Positions 1-5,914 of a stretch of DNA of 6,534 bases are shown here, piece after piece. Numbering within the stretch: the first letter of the stretch is position 1; each line of letters starts with the position of its first letter. This stretch comes from Alphaproteobacteria bacterium (GTDB taxonomy: Bacteria; Pseudomonadota; Alphaproteobacteria; UBA7887), in assembly GCA_028289725.1 (NCBI GenBank), contig JANQOH010000279.1, positions 1 through 6,534 on the forward strand. Direction: 5' to 3'. The translations under genes and the position numbers were made by a program. Under the pieces are notes generated by a model. The model did not search any database. It worked only from the letters and a program-made list of their open reading frames with translations, and was not told the DNA's origin.

Positions 1-645
1 CGCGAGCGCCTTAAAGGGCTCGAAATCGCGCTTGGCCAATTCATCGAAGGGCGTATCGACGACAGGCAAATTTTCGTGGCTGTCAACGCGCGCGCGGCCG
101 TGCCCGGGGATGTGCTTTATCACCGGCAAAACTCCGCCCGCCAAAAGGCCGCCGCAGGCCGCGCGGCCGAGCATGGTGACGAGCTCCGGTTCGTTGCCAT
201 AGGCGCGGTCGCCAATAATGCCGTGACTGTCAGGCGCCGGCACATCGAGAAGCGGCAGGCAATCGACATCTATGCCGAGGGCGTGCAGCTCGTCGGCGAT
301 TAACCGGCTGTTCAGGGCCGCCGCTTCCGCCGCAACGAAACGGTCCGCGGCGGCAAGTTCGCCAAACCTTTGCGCCGGCGGCGCTTCGCGCCAATGGGGC
401 GGCGGCAAACGCGCGACCCGACCGCCCTCCTGATCGATCAAGACCGGTGCGTCAGCTCGTCCGACGGAGCTCCGCATGGCATCGACCAACGCCTTGACCT
501 GGTCCGGGTCCGCCACATTGCGGGCGAATAGAATAAAGCCGAGCGGGTCGACGTCTTCAAAGAAGCGTCGTTCGTCGTCCGTCAGTTCGGTGGTGGAGCA
601 GCCGAAGATGGCCGCCGCGGGTCGCGGTGGCTCAGGGTGGGACAA
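1..645 (-). CDS. nagZ: Beta-N-acetylhexosaminidase NagZ (glycoside hydrolase family 3), partial, 3' end beyond left window edge
   Basis: NagZ is a cytoplasmic enzyme that removes N-acetylglucosamine from 1,6-anhydro-muropeptides during peptidoglycan recycling. The frame reads continuously to base 1 and gives 215 residues; the family is usually about 335-350, so roughly the last third is missing. Visible family motifs are GFILFARN (residues 36-43), IDQEGGRV (70-77), KHIPGHG (177-183) and DSHENLP (188-194). The last carries the mobile-loop Asp-His pair (D188, H190) that acts as the unusual acid/base of NagZ. The nucleophilic Asp lies downstream, outside the window. No ATG is available: the frame opens only after a stop at 672-670, and the best start is TTG at 645-643, preceded by AAGGTGG at 661-655 with 9 bases between. 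This start overlaps the upstream SPOR gene by 14 bases, so the gene is probably the fourth of the dgt-argS-SPOR-nagZ operon. Identity is firm; the exact start is less so. Confidence 0.93.
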   Translation of the reverse strand, partial: MSHPEPPRPAAAIFGCSTTELTDDERRFFEDVDPLGFILFARNVADPDQVKALVDAMRSSVGRADAPVLIDQEGGRVARLPPPHWREAPPAQRFGELAAADRFVAAEAAALNSRLIADELHALGIDVDCLPLLDVPAPDSHGIIGDRAYGNEPELVTMLGRAACGGLLAGGVLPVIKHIPGHGRARVDSHENLPVVDTPFDELAKRDFEPFKALA

Positions 646-1432
646 CGTAGCAGTCCACCTTCTTCGTCTTCAGTTGATTGCACAGGCTGTCGGCGCTATC
701 GCGGCTCGGCAACGGTCCGGCCTGCAAGCGGTGAAACACGCCCTTGCCGGCGCCGAGGTCAGCCTGGAAAACAAAGTGGTTAACCGGCGTGAGCAGTTTC
801 GGCGCCGACGCAATCGCCATGCGCCACGCCTCCTCGGCCTTCGCGGCTTCGCGATAGGATCCGAGTTGCACACGGAAGCCATCGGCGGGGTTGGCCAAAG
901 GCGGCATCGGCGTGGTCATTGCCACATCGACGGCCGGTGCGCCCGGCATCGGCGGCTCATTGGGCGAAGCAAGCGCGTCCGACACAGGTGGCGGCGTGTC
1001 GCCGACCAGCTTGTCCGTCGTCGGCGTTTCAATCGTTTGCGGTTTCCCCGCTGGTTGTGCGATCGGTGCCGGAACGGCGGGCTTGTCGCGGACCACGACG
1101 GCGACCGGTTTGGGCAGCGGCTCTTCCGGCGGTGGCAAAAGACGTTCGACGCCGCGTGTCGCGCCGCCCCCATCCATGTTCTCGAACACGGCGGCATTCT
1201 GATGCGGCACCTGCAAACCGCCAGGTTCCGCCGGGCGCTCGCGTGTGGGACCGCTTTCCGCCTGCAGCACAGGCACCTCTTGGAAGGCGAAATCCGTCGT
1301 GCGCGCTTGGTAGGCACGAAGAACAACCAAACCCAAAAGTGCAACGGCCAAAAGAAACAAGAGTAGCGTTATCCGACCGAGCCGGTTTCGCGCATCGTGT
1401 TCGCTGTCATCGCTGCCGATTGCAAGCGCCAT
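632..1432 (-). CDS. SPOR-domain protein with N-terminal membrane anchor
   Basis: A 266-residue protein with a short charged N-terminus (1-20), one transmembrane segment (about 21-39, rich in Leu, Val and Ala), a long Pro/Ala-rich low-complexity linker (about 50-182) and a C-terminal SPOR domain (about 184-264, starting GFRVQLGSYR and containing FHRLQAGP at 233-240). This is the bitopic FtsN-like layout: cytoplasmic tail, single membrane helix, periplasmic linker, glycan-binding domain. SPOR domains bind peptidoglycan strands lacking stem peptides and often go to the division septum; a role in division or wall remodelling is inferred, not shown. The linker contains VERLLPPPEEPLPKP (95-109), which I recall as a recurring motif of alphaproteobacterial members. 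Two cysteines (C251, C261) sit in the periplasmic domain and could pair. Its ATG abuts the argS TAA and is preceded by GGAGGAG at 1448-1442, 9 bases upstream, a strong ribosome binding site inside argS. The stop overlaps the start of nagZ. No specific gene name is justified. Confidence 0.9.
   Translation of the reverse strand: MALAIGSDDSEHDARNRLGRITLLLFLLAVALLGLVVLRAYQARTTDFAFQEVPVLQAESGPTRERPAEPGGLQVPHQNAAVFENMDGGGATRGVERLLPPPEEPLPKPVAVVVRDKPAVPAPIAQPAGKPQTIETPTTDKLVGDTPPPVSDALASPNEPPMPGAPAVDVAMTTPMPPLANPADGFRVQLGSYREAAKAEEAWRMAIASAPKLLTPVNHFVFQADLGAGKGVFHRLQAGPLPSRDSADSLCNQLKTKKVDCYVVPP
655..661 (-). promoter_or_regulatory. Ribosome binding site deciding the nagZ TTG start
   Basis: The minus strand reads AAGGTGG here, one base from the ideal AAGGAGG, and ends 9 bases before TTG 645-643. 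Because the nagZ frame has no ATG or GTG between its upstream stop and the first family motif, this site is the main argument for the TTG. The same bases encode Lys-Lys-Val near the SPOR protein's C-terminus, so chance resemblance cannot be excluded. Confidence 0.55.
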
Positions 1433-3178
1433 TTACCGCATCTCCTCCACTGGCGTGATGCCGAAAATGCCCAAGCCGTTTGCGATCACTATTTTGACGG
1501 CGCGAAGTAAACAAAGTCTTGCTCGCGAGAGCGACGCGTCATCATCCAGCAAAAATCGCATGCTTGGATCATCATTTCCCCGGTTCCACAACGCGTGGAA
1601 CGCGGAGGCCAGTTCATAAAGATAGAACGCTATGCGGTGAGGTTCATGGGCTTCGGCCGCGGATTCGACCAAACGCGGCCAACTAGCCAACATTTTGATC
1701 AACGAAAGTTCGTCTTCGTCCACAAGACGCGCGAGTTCATCCAAGTCCGCGTCTTTCGTTAGCGCGTCAATTTTCGACGCATTGCGCTCGACGGACCGGA
1801 TGCGTGCGTGCGCGTACTGAACATAGAAAACGGGATTGTCCCGCGACTTTTCCGTGACCTTGGCGTAGTCGAAATCCAACGGTGCGTCGTTGCGCCGGGT
1901 CAGCATGATGAACCGGACAACGTCCTTGCCCACGGCATCGACCACGTCACGCAAGGTGACGAACGTGCCGGCGCGCTTGGACATCTTTACCGGTTCGCCG
2001 CCGTCCAGGAGGTTGACCAACTGACACACTTTCACGTCCAGCGCGGCCGCGTCCTCCGAGACGGCCTTGACGGCGGCCTTCATGCGCTTGATGTAGCCGC
2101 CGTGATCCGCGCCCCAGACGTCGATCATGTCGGCGAAACCGCGTTCGAACTTGTCGAGATGGTAGGCGATATCCGACGCGAAGTAGGTCCAACTGCCATC
2201 GGATTTTTTGAGTGGGCGGTCGACGTCGTCGCCAAATTCGGTCGACTTGAAGAGTGTTTGAGGCCGCGGTTCCCAATCGTCCGGCGTCTTGCCTTTCGGC
2301 GGCTCGAGCACGCCGGTGTAGACCAGCCCGCGTTCCTCCAGAAATGCGAGGACTTGATCGACTTTGCCGGCCGAAACGAGGGCCCGCTCGGAAGAAAATT
2401 GATCCATCTCGATACCGAGAGCGGCCAAATCCTCGCGGATCATGGCCATCATGCCGTCCAGTGCGGCTTCACGGCAGATCGGCAACCAGGCGGACTCGTC
2501 TGCGTCCATCCATTTTGCGCCGTCGCGCTTCGCCAAACTCTCGCCAACCGGTTTGAGATAATCGCCCGGATAGAGACCCTCCGGAATCGTTCCAATGTCT
2601 TCGCCGAGCGCTTCGCGGTAGCGCAGAAAAGTCGAGCGTGCCAACACCTCGACCTGAGCGCCGGCATCGTTCACGTAATATTCGCGGGTGACGTCATAGC
2701 CGACTTGTTCGAGCAACGACGCCAGCGCGTCGCCAAATACCGCGCCACGGCTGTGACCGACATGCATGGGTCCGGTCGGGTTCGCGGAGACATACTCGAC
2801 ATTGACCTTGCGGCCTTGCCCGACCTCGCTACGTCCATAACTGGGCCCGGCCGTGCCGATGTCCTCAATGATGCCGGACCAGACACCGGGTGAGAGGCGA
2901 AGGTTGATGAAACCGGGCCCCGCAATGTCGACTTGATCGACATTGGCGAGATCGCGAAGCCGCGCCGCGATCGCCTCGGCAAGGTCGCGCGGTTTCATAC
3001 CGGCCGGCTTCGCCAACACCATGGCGACATTGGTCGCCATGTCGCCGTGCGCCGGATCGCGCGGCGGCTCAACCGTCACGCCACGCGTGGGCAACTTGGC
3101 CGGAATGATTTTCTCTTTGCTCATACCGGCGAGGACAGACGCCAACTCGCCGGTGATTTGTTTGAAAATATCGGTCAA
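1433..3178 (-). CDS. argS: Arginyl-tRNA synthetase (class I)
   Basis: ArgS charges tRNA-Arg with arginine using ATP in the cytoplasm and is essential. The protein shows the N-terminal additional domain typical of ArgS (residues about 1-110), the class I signature HVGH in NPTGPMHVGHSRGAVFGD (HVGH at 139-142), the second signature KMSKR (398-402), the Arg-specific DALR anticodon-binding domain beginning near YVQYAHARIRS (452-462), and the characteristic ending NGLGIFGITPVEEM. Length from the chosen start is 581 residues, normal for the family. The frame stays open upstream to a GTG at 3322, but that extension is the tail of dgt read in another frame. TTG at 3178-3176 gives MTDIFKQITGEL, the usual start of the N-terminal helix, and overlaps the dgt stop by 3 bases. 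No good ribosome binding site precedes it, suggesting coupled re-initiation. The next ATG, at 3124, would cut off 18 residues of the domain. Function is certain; start is likely. Confidence 0.96.
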   Translation of the reverse strand: MTDIFKQITGELASVLAGMSKEKIIPAKLPTRGVTVEPPRDPAHGDMATNVAMVLAKPAGMKPRDLAEAIAARLRDLANVDQVDIAGPGFINLRLSPGVWSGIIEDIGTAGPSYGRSEVGQGRKVNVEYVSANPTGPMHVGHSRGAVFGDALASLLEQVGYDVTREYYVNDAGAQVEVLARSTFLRYREALGEDIGTIPEGLYPGDYLKPVGESLAKRDGAKWMDADESAWLPICREAALDGMMAMIREDLAALGIEMDQFSSERALVSAGKVDQVLAFLEERGLVYTGVLEPPKGKTPDDWEPRPQTLFKSTEFGDDVDRPLKKSDGSWTYFASDIAYHLDKFERGFADMIDVWGADHGGYIKRMKAAVKAVSEDAAALDVKVCQLVNLLDGGEPVKMSKRAGTFVTLRDVVDAVGKDVVRFIMLTRRNDAPLDFDYAKVTEKSRDNPVFYVQYAHARIRSVERNASKIDALTKDADLDELARLVDEDELSLIKMLASWPRLVESAAEAHEPHRIAFYLYELASAFHALWNRGNDDPSMRFLLDDDASLSRARLCLLRAVKIVIANGLGIFGITPVEEMR

Positions 3179-4338
3179 ATCTGTGCCGTTACATCGAAGA
3201 GACGCGCGTGTTCCTTGAGCGCATAGCGGTCGGTCATGCCTGCAATATAGTCCGCGACCAGGCGTGCCGTTTGATTTGATGCCGGTGCGCCAGCCCGCCG
3301 AAACCAGCTGGTCGGCAAACACTGCGGTTCATTGAGAAACAATTCGAACAAATCGCTCACTACACGGCGTGCCTTGCTCGCCATGCGGTTGACGCGATAG
3401 TGCCGGTACATATTGGCGTACAGAAAATCTTTCAAGCTACGATCGTTCGCCATCATTTGGTCGGAGAACGAAGCGATTGGTCTGTCCAATGCCCGGACTT
3501 CTTCGACCGACTGCGGCTTATGGCGCGCCACGCGGTCCCGTGTTTCGGCGACCAGGTCGGTCACCATGGCATTGATCAGGCGGCGCACGGCTTCGTGGAC
3601 CAGGCGTGATTTCTCAAGGTGCTGGTGTTCCTGGCGCAGGGCACCAAAGACCGGGCCCACCAGTGGCACCGCATCCAAATCCTCGACGCTGAAGAGGTCA
3701 GCCCGCAGAGCGTCGTCAATATCATGATTGTTGTAGGCGATATCGTCCGCCAAGGCCGCGATTTGCGCTTCGGGTCCGGCATAGGTCTCGACCTCGAGGT
3801 CATGCTGGGTGAGGTACTCGGAAACGGTATCCGGCAAGGTAGCGGGATCCATGGGTCCATTGTGCTTCACGGCGCCTTCGAGCGTCTCCCAGGTGAGGTT
3901 GAGACCATCGAACGCGGCGTACCGCCCTTCCACCGCCGTCACGATGCGCAGGGTTTGGGCGTTGTGACTGAAGCCGCCGAACGGCGCCATAGCGTCATTC
4001 AGCGCATCTTCGCCCGCGTGACCAAAGGGTGTGTGGCCAAGGTCGTGTGCCAGCGCCAGCGCTTCGGCGAGATCTTCATTCAAGCCGAGTTCCCGGCTCA
4101 CCGACCGGGCGATCTGCGCAACTTCAAGACTGTGCGTGAGGCGGCTGCGAAAATGATCGCCCTCGTGATGCACGAAGACCTGCGTCTTGTGCTCCAGCCG
4201 CCGGAACGCCGCGCTATGGATGATTCGATCCCGGTCGCGCTGAAAAGGTGTCCGTGGCGGGCTTTCCGGCTCGGGGTGCAGCCGGCCCCGGCTCTGCTCC
4301 GGTCGCGTCGCAAACGGCGCAGGGGCGACGTTGGTCAT
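3175..4338 (-). CDS. dgt: Deoxyguanosinetriphosphate triphosphohydrolase-like protein (HD superfamily)
   Basis: Members hydrolyse dNTPs to the deoxynucleoside and triphosphate, trimming nucleotide pools; this shorter type is named dGTPase-like because substrate preference differs from the E. coli enzyme. Numbered from the chosen start, the protein has the N-terminal signature RPEQSRGRL (12-20), FQRDRDRIIHSAAFRRLEHK (32-51), and the HD metal-site residues H69 (in RLTHSLEV), H98-D99 (in ALAHDLGHTPFGHAGE) and D198 (in ALADDIAYNNHDIDD). All metal ligands are present, so it should be active. Length is 387 residues, normal for the alphaproteobacterial form. The ATG at 4338 is chosen because MTNVAPAPFATRPEQSRG matches the usual N-terminus of this group; in-frame alternatives are ATG 4359 and GTG 4365, adding 7 or 9 residues, and none has a convincing ribosome binding site. 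It heads the minus-strand operon and its stop overlaps the argS start. It diverges from erpA. Confidence 0.93.
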   Translation of the reverse strand: MTNVAPAPFATRPEQSRGRLHPEPESPPRTPFQRDRDRIIHSAAFRRLEHKTQVFVHHEGDHFRSRLTHSLEVAQIARSVSRELGLNEDLAEALALAHDLGHTPFGHAGEDALNDAMAPFGGFSHNAQTLRIVTAVEGRYAAFDGLNLTWETLEGAVKHNGPMDPATLPDTVSEYLTQHDLEVETYAGPEAQIAALADDIAYNNHDIDDALRADLFSVEDLDAVPLVGPVFGALRQEHQHLEKSRLVHEAVRRLINAMVTDLVAETRDRVARHKPQSVEEVRALDRPIASFSDQMMANDRSLKDFLYANMYRHYRVNRMASKARRVVSDLFELFLNEPQCLPTSWFRRAGAPASNQTARLVADYIAGMTDRYALKEHARLFDVTAQI

Positions 4339-4572
4339 GGCGCGACCGTAACGGCGCATAGGCACCGCTTCAATGGATTAGGACGGTATTGGGCGATCAT
4401 AGATGTGTTTCGGTTATGAAGACTTGGCGCGCCGATTTCCGCGTCGAGAGGTAGGGTTGTGCCCAATAGATGATCCGTAGCCATCAAATTGGCGCCGCGA
4501 TCAACGGGTGCGATACGGGCGGGCGGCCAAAATGTGTGCGAAAATAGAATGCCTGACTCGGGAGCTGTGACA

Positions 4573-4600
4573 TTGACAAGCCCCCACCTTGGACCAAAAT
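4573..4600 (+). promoter_or_regulatory. Candidate sigma-70-type promoter of erpA
   Basis: A perfect -35 hexamer TTGACA (4573-4578) is followed after 16 bases by CAAAAT (4595-4600), a 4-of-6 match to the -10. This would start transcription near 4607 and give a leader of about 40 bases ending in the erpA ribosome binding site, which is a sensible geometry. The -10 is weak, as is often seen in promoters controlled by a regulator, and it lies inside a palindrome. Confidence 0.5.
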
Positions 4601-4607
4601 AGGGGCT
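4579..4607. repeat. 29-bp imperfect palindrome over the erpA promoter spacer and -10 (candidate operator)
   Basis: The sequence is symmetric about base 4593. The outer arms AGCCCC (4579-4584) and GGGGCT (4602-4607) pair fully, as do the inner arms TTGG and CCAA (4589-4592 and 4594-4597). One further pair (4586 with 4600) makes 11 of 14 positions complementary. It begins directly after the -35 hexamer and covers the -10, the position of a repressor or MerR-type activator site. I do not recognise the motif as a specific regulator's box. A regulator responding to iron or Fe-S status would fit erpA, but that is inference. Confidence 0.5.
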
Positions 4608-4636
4608 AAGGCGCGCTCCCACAGTGTGTCTCTCGC

Positions 4637-4640
4637 GAGG
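4637..4640 (+). promoter_or_regulatory. Ribosome binding site deciding the erpA start
   Basis: GAGG ends 6 bases before ATG 4647-4649. A GTG at 4626 in the same frame would add seven residues (MSLARYR) unlike the family and has no comparable site upstream, so the ATG is preferred. Confidence 0.6.
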
Positions 4641-4646
4641 TATCGA

Positions 4647-5006
4647 ATGTCAGAGATCAAAGCCAAGTCGGCGGCGGATTATAGCTTGTCGATGACCGAA
4701 GGCGCGGCAAAGCGCGTTAACTATCTGATGGCACAGGAAAAAGAGCCAACTTTCCTGCGCGTATCGGTGCTCGGCGGCGGCTGTTCCGGATTTCAATATA
4801 GTTTCGCCTTCGATGACAAAGAAGCTCCCGAGGATCTGCGCATCGAGCGTGATGGCGCGGTGATTCTGGTCGACGATCTCTCGGTCAGTCTGCTCCAAGG
4901 CTCCGAGATCGATTTTTACGAAGGCCTCGACGGATCCATGTTCACCGTGAGTAACCCCAATGCCACGGCCTCGTGCGGTTGCGGCACTTCGTTTGCGCTG
5001 GGCTAG
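4647..5006 (+). CDS. erpA: A-type iron-sulfur carrier protein, ErpA/IscA family
   Basis: A-type carriers receive Fe-S clusters from the ISC or SUF scaffold and pass them to apo-proteins in the cytoplasm. The protein has 119 residues, normal for the family (105-125). All three cluster-ligating cysteines are present: C46 in VLGGGCSGFQYSF, and C110 and C112 in the C-terminal SCGCGTSF. The segment LDGSMFTVSNPNATASCGCG is typical of the family. A-type subgroups are hard to separate by eye; ErpA is preferred over IscA or SufA because the gene stands alone, without iscS, iscU or suf genes, and because a lone erpA diverging from dgt-argS is a recurring alphaproteobacterial arrangement. It is followed by two hairpins and then xth on the same strand. 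A promoter with an overlapping palindrome lies upstream. The family is certain; the subgroup name is probable. Confidence 0.92.
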   Translation: MSEIKAKSAADYSLSMTEGAAKRVNYLMAQEKEPTFLRVSVLGGGCSGFQYSFAFDDKEAPEDLRIERDGAVILVDDLSVSLLQGSEIDFYEGLDGSMFTVSNPNATASCGCGTSFALG

Positions 5007-5017
5007 ATCGTGACAGG

Positions 5018-5041
5018 TGACCGCTGCCTCGGCGGCGGTTA
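5018..5041 (+). other. RNA hairpin just after erpA
   Basis: Twelve bases after the erpA stop, bases 5020-5027 pair with 5032-5039 (ACCGCTGC with GGCGGCGGT-side bases, one G-U) around a four-base loop CTCG. Two more pairs (5018-5041 and a G-U at 5019-5040) extend it to 10 pairs. No T-run follows, so by itself it is not an intrinsic terminator; protection of the erpA mRNA 3' end or a role together with the next hairpin is possible. Confidence 0.5.
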
Positions 5042-5048
5042 GGATTTG

Positions 5049-5078
5049 GGTCCGCCCTCCGGCGGGCCTTTCGTTTTT
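5049..5078 (+). terminator. Intrinsic terminator-like hairpin between erpA and xth
   Basis: GGTCCGCC (5049-5056) pairs with GGCGGGCC (5061-5068) as an 8-pair GC-rich stem with one G-U, closed by loop CTCC, and is followed by TTTCGTTTTT (5069-5078). This is a good Rho-independent terminator shape, although the T-run is interrupted by CG. It should end the erpA transcript. It finishes only 12 bases before the xth start codon, so xth would need read-through, a nearly leaderless transcript, or a promoter overlapping this element. Confidence 0.65.
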
Positions 5079-5090
5079 GTGAGCGCGGTT

Positions 5091-5879
5091 ATGAAAATCG
5101 CTACGTGGAACGTGAATTCGATAAAGGCGCGTCTCGCCAATACTCTCGAATGGTTGGAAACGGCGGCGCCCGACGTGGCGCTGCTGCAAGAAATCAAGAC
5201 AGTTGCCGACAAGTTCCCGCGTCTTGAGATCGAAGAGCGCGGCTATAGCTGCGCCATTGTTGGGCAAAAATCGTACAACGGCGTCGCGATCCTTTCGAAG
5301 TTTCCGCTCGAAGATATCGTGGAAACGCTTCCAGGCGACGATAACGACGAGCAGGCCCGTTATGTCGAAGCCTGGGTGGACGCCGGCGACGAAGGTCTGC
5401 GCGTCGCGTCGATCTATTTGCCGAACGGCAACCCCGTCGATAGCGAGAAATACCCGTACAAACTCGCCTGGATGGATCGGCTGAGGACTCATGCAGAGTC
5501 TTTGCTCAGTACGGAGGAACCCGTTGTGCTCGGCGGCGACTACAATGTCATCCCCGCACCCGGCGATGTCTACGATCCGGAAGGCTGGCGCGACGACGCC
5601 TTGTACCGGTTGGATACGCGCAAACGGTTTCGTGCCCTGATCAATCTCGGATACACCGAGGCGTTTCGGGCGCTACACGCGGAGACCGGCCGCTATAGCT
5701 TCTGGGATTATCAGCGCCGCGCCTTCGAATCTGACCGTGGTCTGCGCATCGATCATCTATTGCTGTCGCCGCAGGCCGCCGATCGGCTGAGCGCTTGTGA
5801 CATCGATACCGTGCCGCGTGGTAAGGAAAAGGCCTCCGACCACACGCCCGTTTGGTGTGAATTGTCGGCGGCGGCGTGA
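5091..5879 (+). CDS. xth: Exodeoxyribonuclease III family AP endonuclease
   Basis: This enzyme cuts DNA 5' to abasic sites in base excision repair and, in the E. coli XthA type, also has 3'-5' exonuclease and 3'-repair activity; it uses a divalent metal. The 262-residue protein is one endonuclease/exonuclease/phosphatase domain of normal length. Active-site residues can be placed: N7 in TWNVNSIKAR, E34 in LLQEIK, Y109 in SIYLPNGNP, D150 and N152 in LGGDYNVIP, D221 in GLRIDHLL, and D250-H251 in SDHTPVW. WDYQRRAFESDRGLRIDHLL (205-224) is typical of ExoIII proteins. The ATG at 5091 gives the classic MKIATWNVNSIKAR beginning; the frame extends upstream to TTG 5046, but that would translate the terminator hairpin. 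No strong ribosome binding site is seen (GAG at 5081-5083 at best). A transporter gene follows 35 bases later on the same strand. Confidence 0.95.
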   Translation: MKIATWNVNSIKARLANTLEWLETAAPDVALLQEIKTVADKFPRLEIEERGYSCAIVGQKSYNGVAILSKFPLEDIVETLPGDDNDEQARYVEAWVDAGDEGLRVASIYLPNGNPVDSEKYPYKLAWMDRLRTHAESLLSTEEPVVLGGDYNVIPAPGDVYDPEGWRDDALYRLDTRKRFRALINLGYTEAFRALHAETGRYSFWDYQRRAFESDRGLRIDHLLLSPQAADRLSACDIDTVPRGKEKASDHTPVWCELSAAA

Positions 5880-5914
5880 CCGGTATCTTGGTCGCGACGC
5901 GGCGCCGCTGACCA

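Larger units (their letters stand above)
4339..4646. other. Divergent intergenic region between dgt and erpA
   Basis: These 308 bases separate two divergent genes and must hold the promoters for both. The erpA side has a recognisable promoter and palindrome (4573-4607) and a ribosome binding site (4637-4640), listed separately. For dgt the only candidate I see is a -10-like TATGAT on the minus strand (plus-strand 4396-4401), about 58 bases ahead of ATG 4338, with no matching -35. Open frames here lack protein-like composition, known motifs and ribosome binding sites, so I call no small gene. Confidence 0.6.

Noticed and set aside
476..1366. Long plus-strand open frame (296 aa) opposite the SPOR gene and nagZ
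   Set aside because: Arg/His-rich composition with no domain or ribosome binding site; it is the mirror of GC-biased codons in real minus-strand genes with clear motifs.
1808..2893. 361-aa plus-strand open frame inside argS
   Set aside because: It lies wholly antisense to argS, which has both class I signatures, and shows no recognisable family feature.
3619..4419. 266-aa plus-strand open frame antisense to dgt
   Set aside because: Shadow of the dgt HD-domain coding sequence; no protein-like features of its own.
4387..4468. 8-bp inverted repeat TATTGGGC / GCCCAATA separated by 66 bases in the dgt-erpA gap
   Set aside because: An 8-base match is expected by chance in a stretch of this length, the arms do not extend, and they do not frame a promoter.
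4335..4622. Possible small minus-strand gene (95 aa, GTG start) in the dgt-erpA gap
   Set aside because: No ribosome binding site, no recognisable motif, overlaps the dgt start and runs through the erpA promoter palindrome.
4650..5492. 280-aa minus-strand open frame across erpA and xth
   Set aside because: It crosses two well-supported genes and two hairpins on the opposite strand; antisense shadow.
5899..5908. Perfect 10-bp palindrome GCGGCGCCGC between xth and the transporter
   Set aside because: With no room for a loop and no T-run after it, it is not a terminator; short GC palindromes are common in this base composition.
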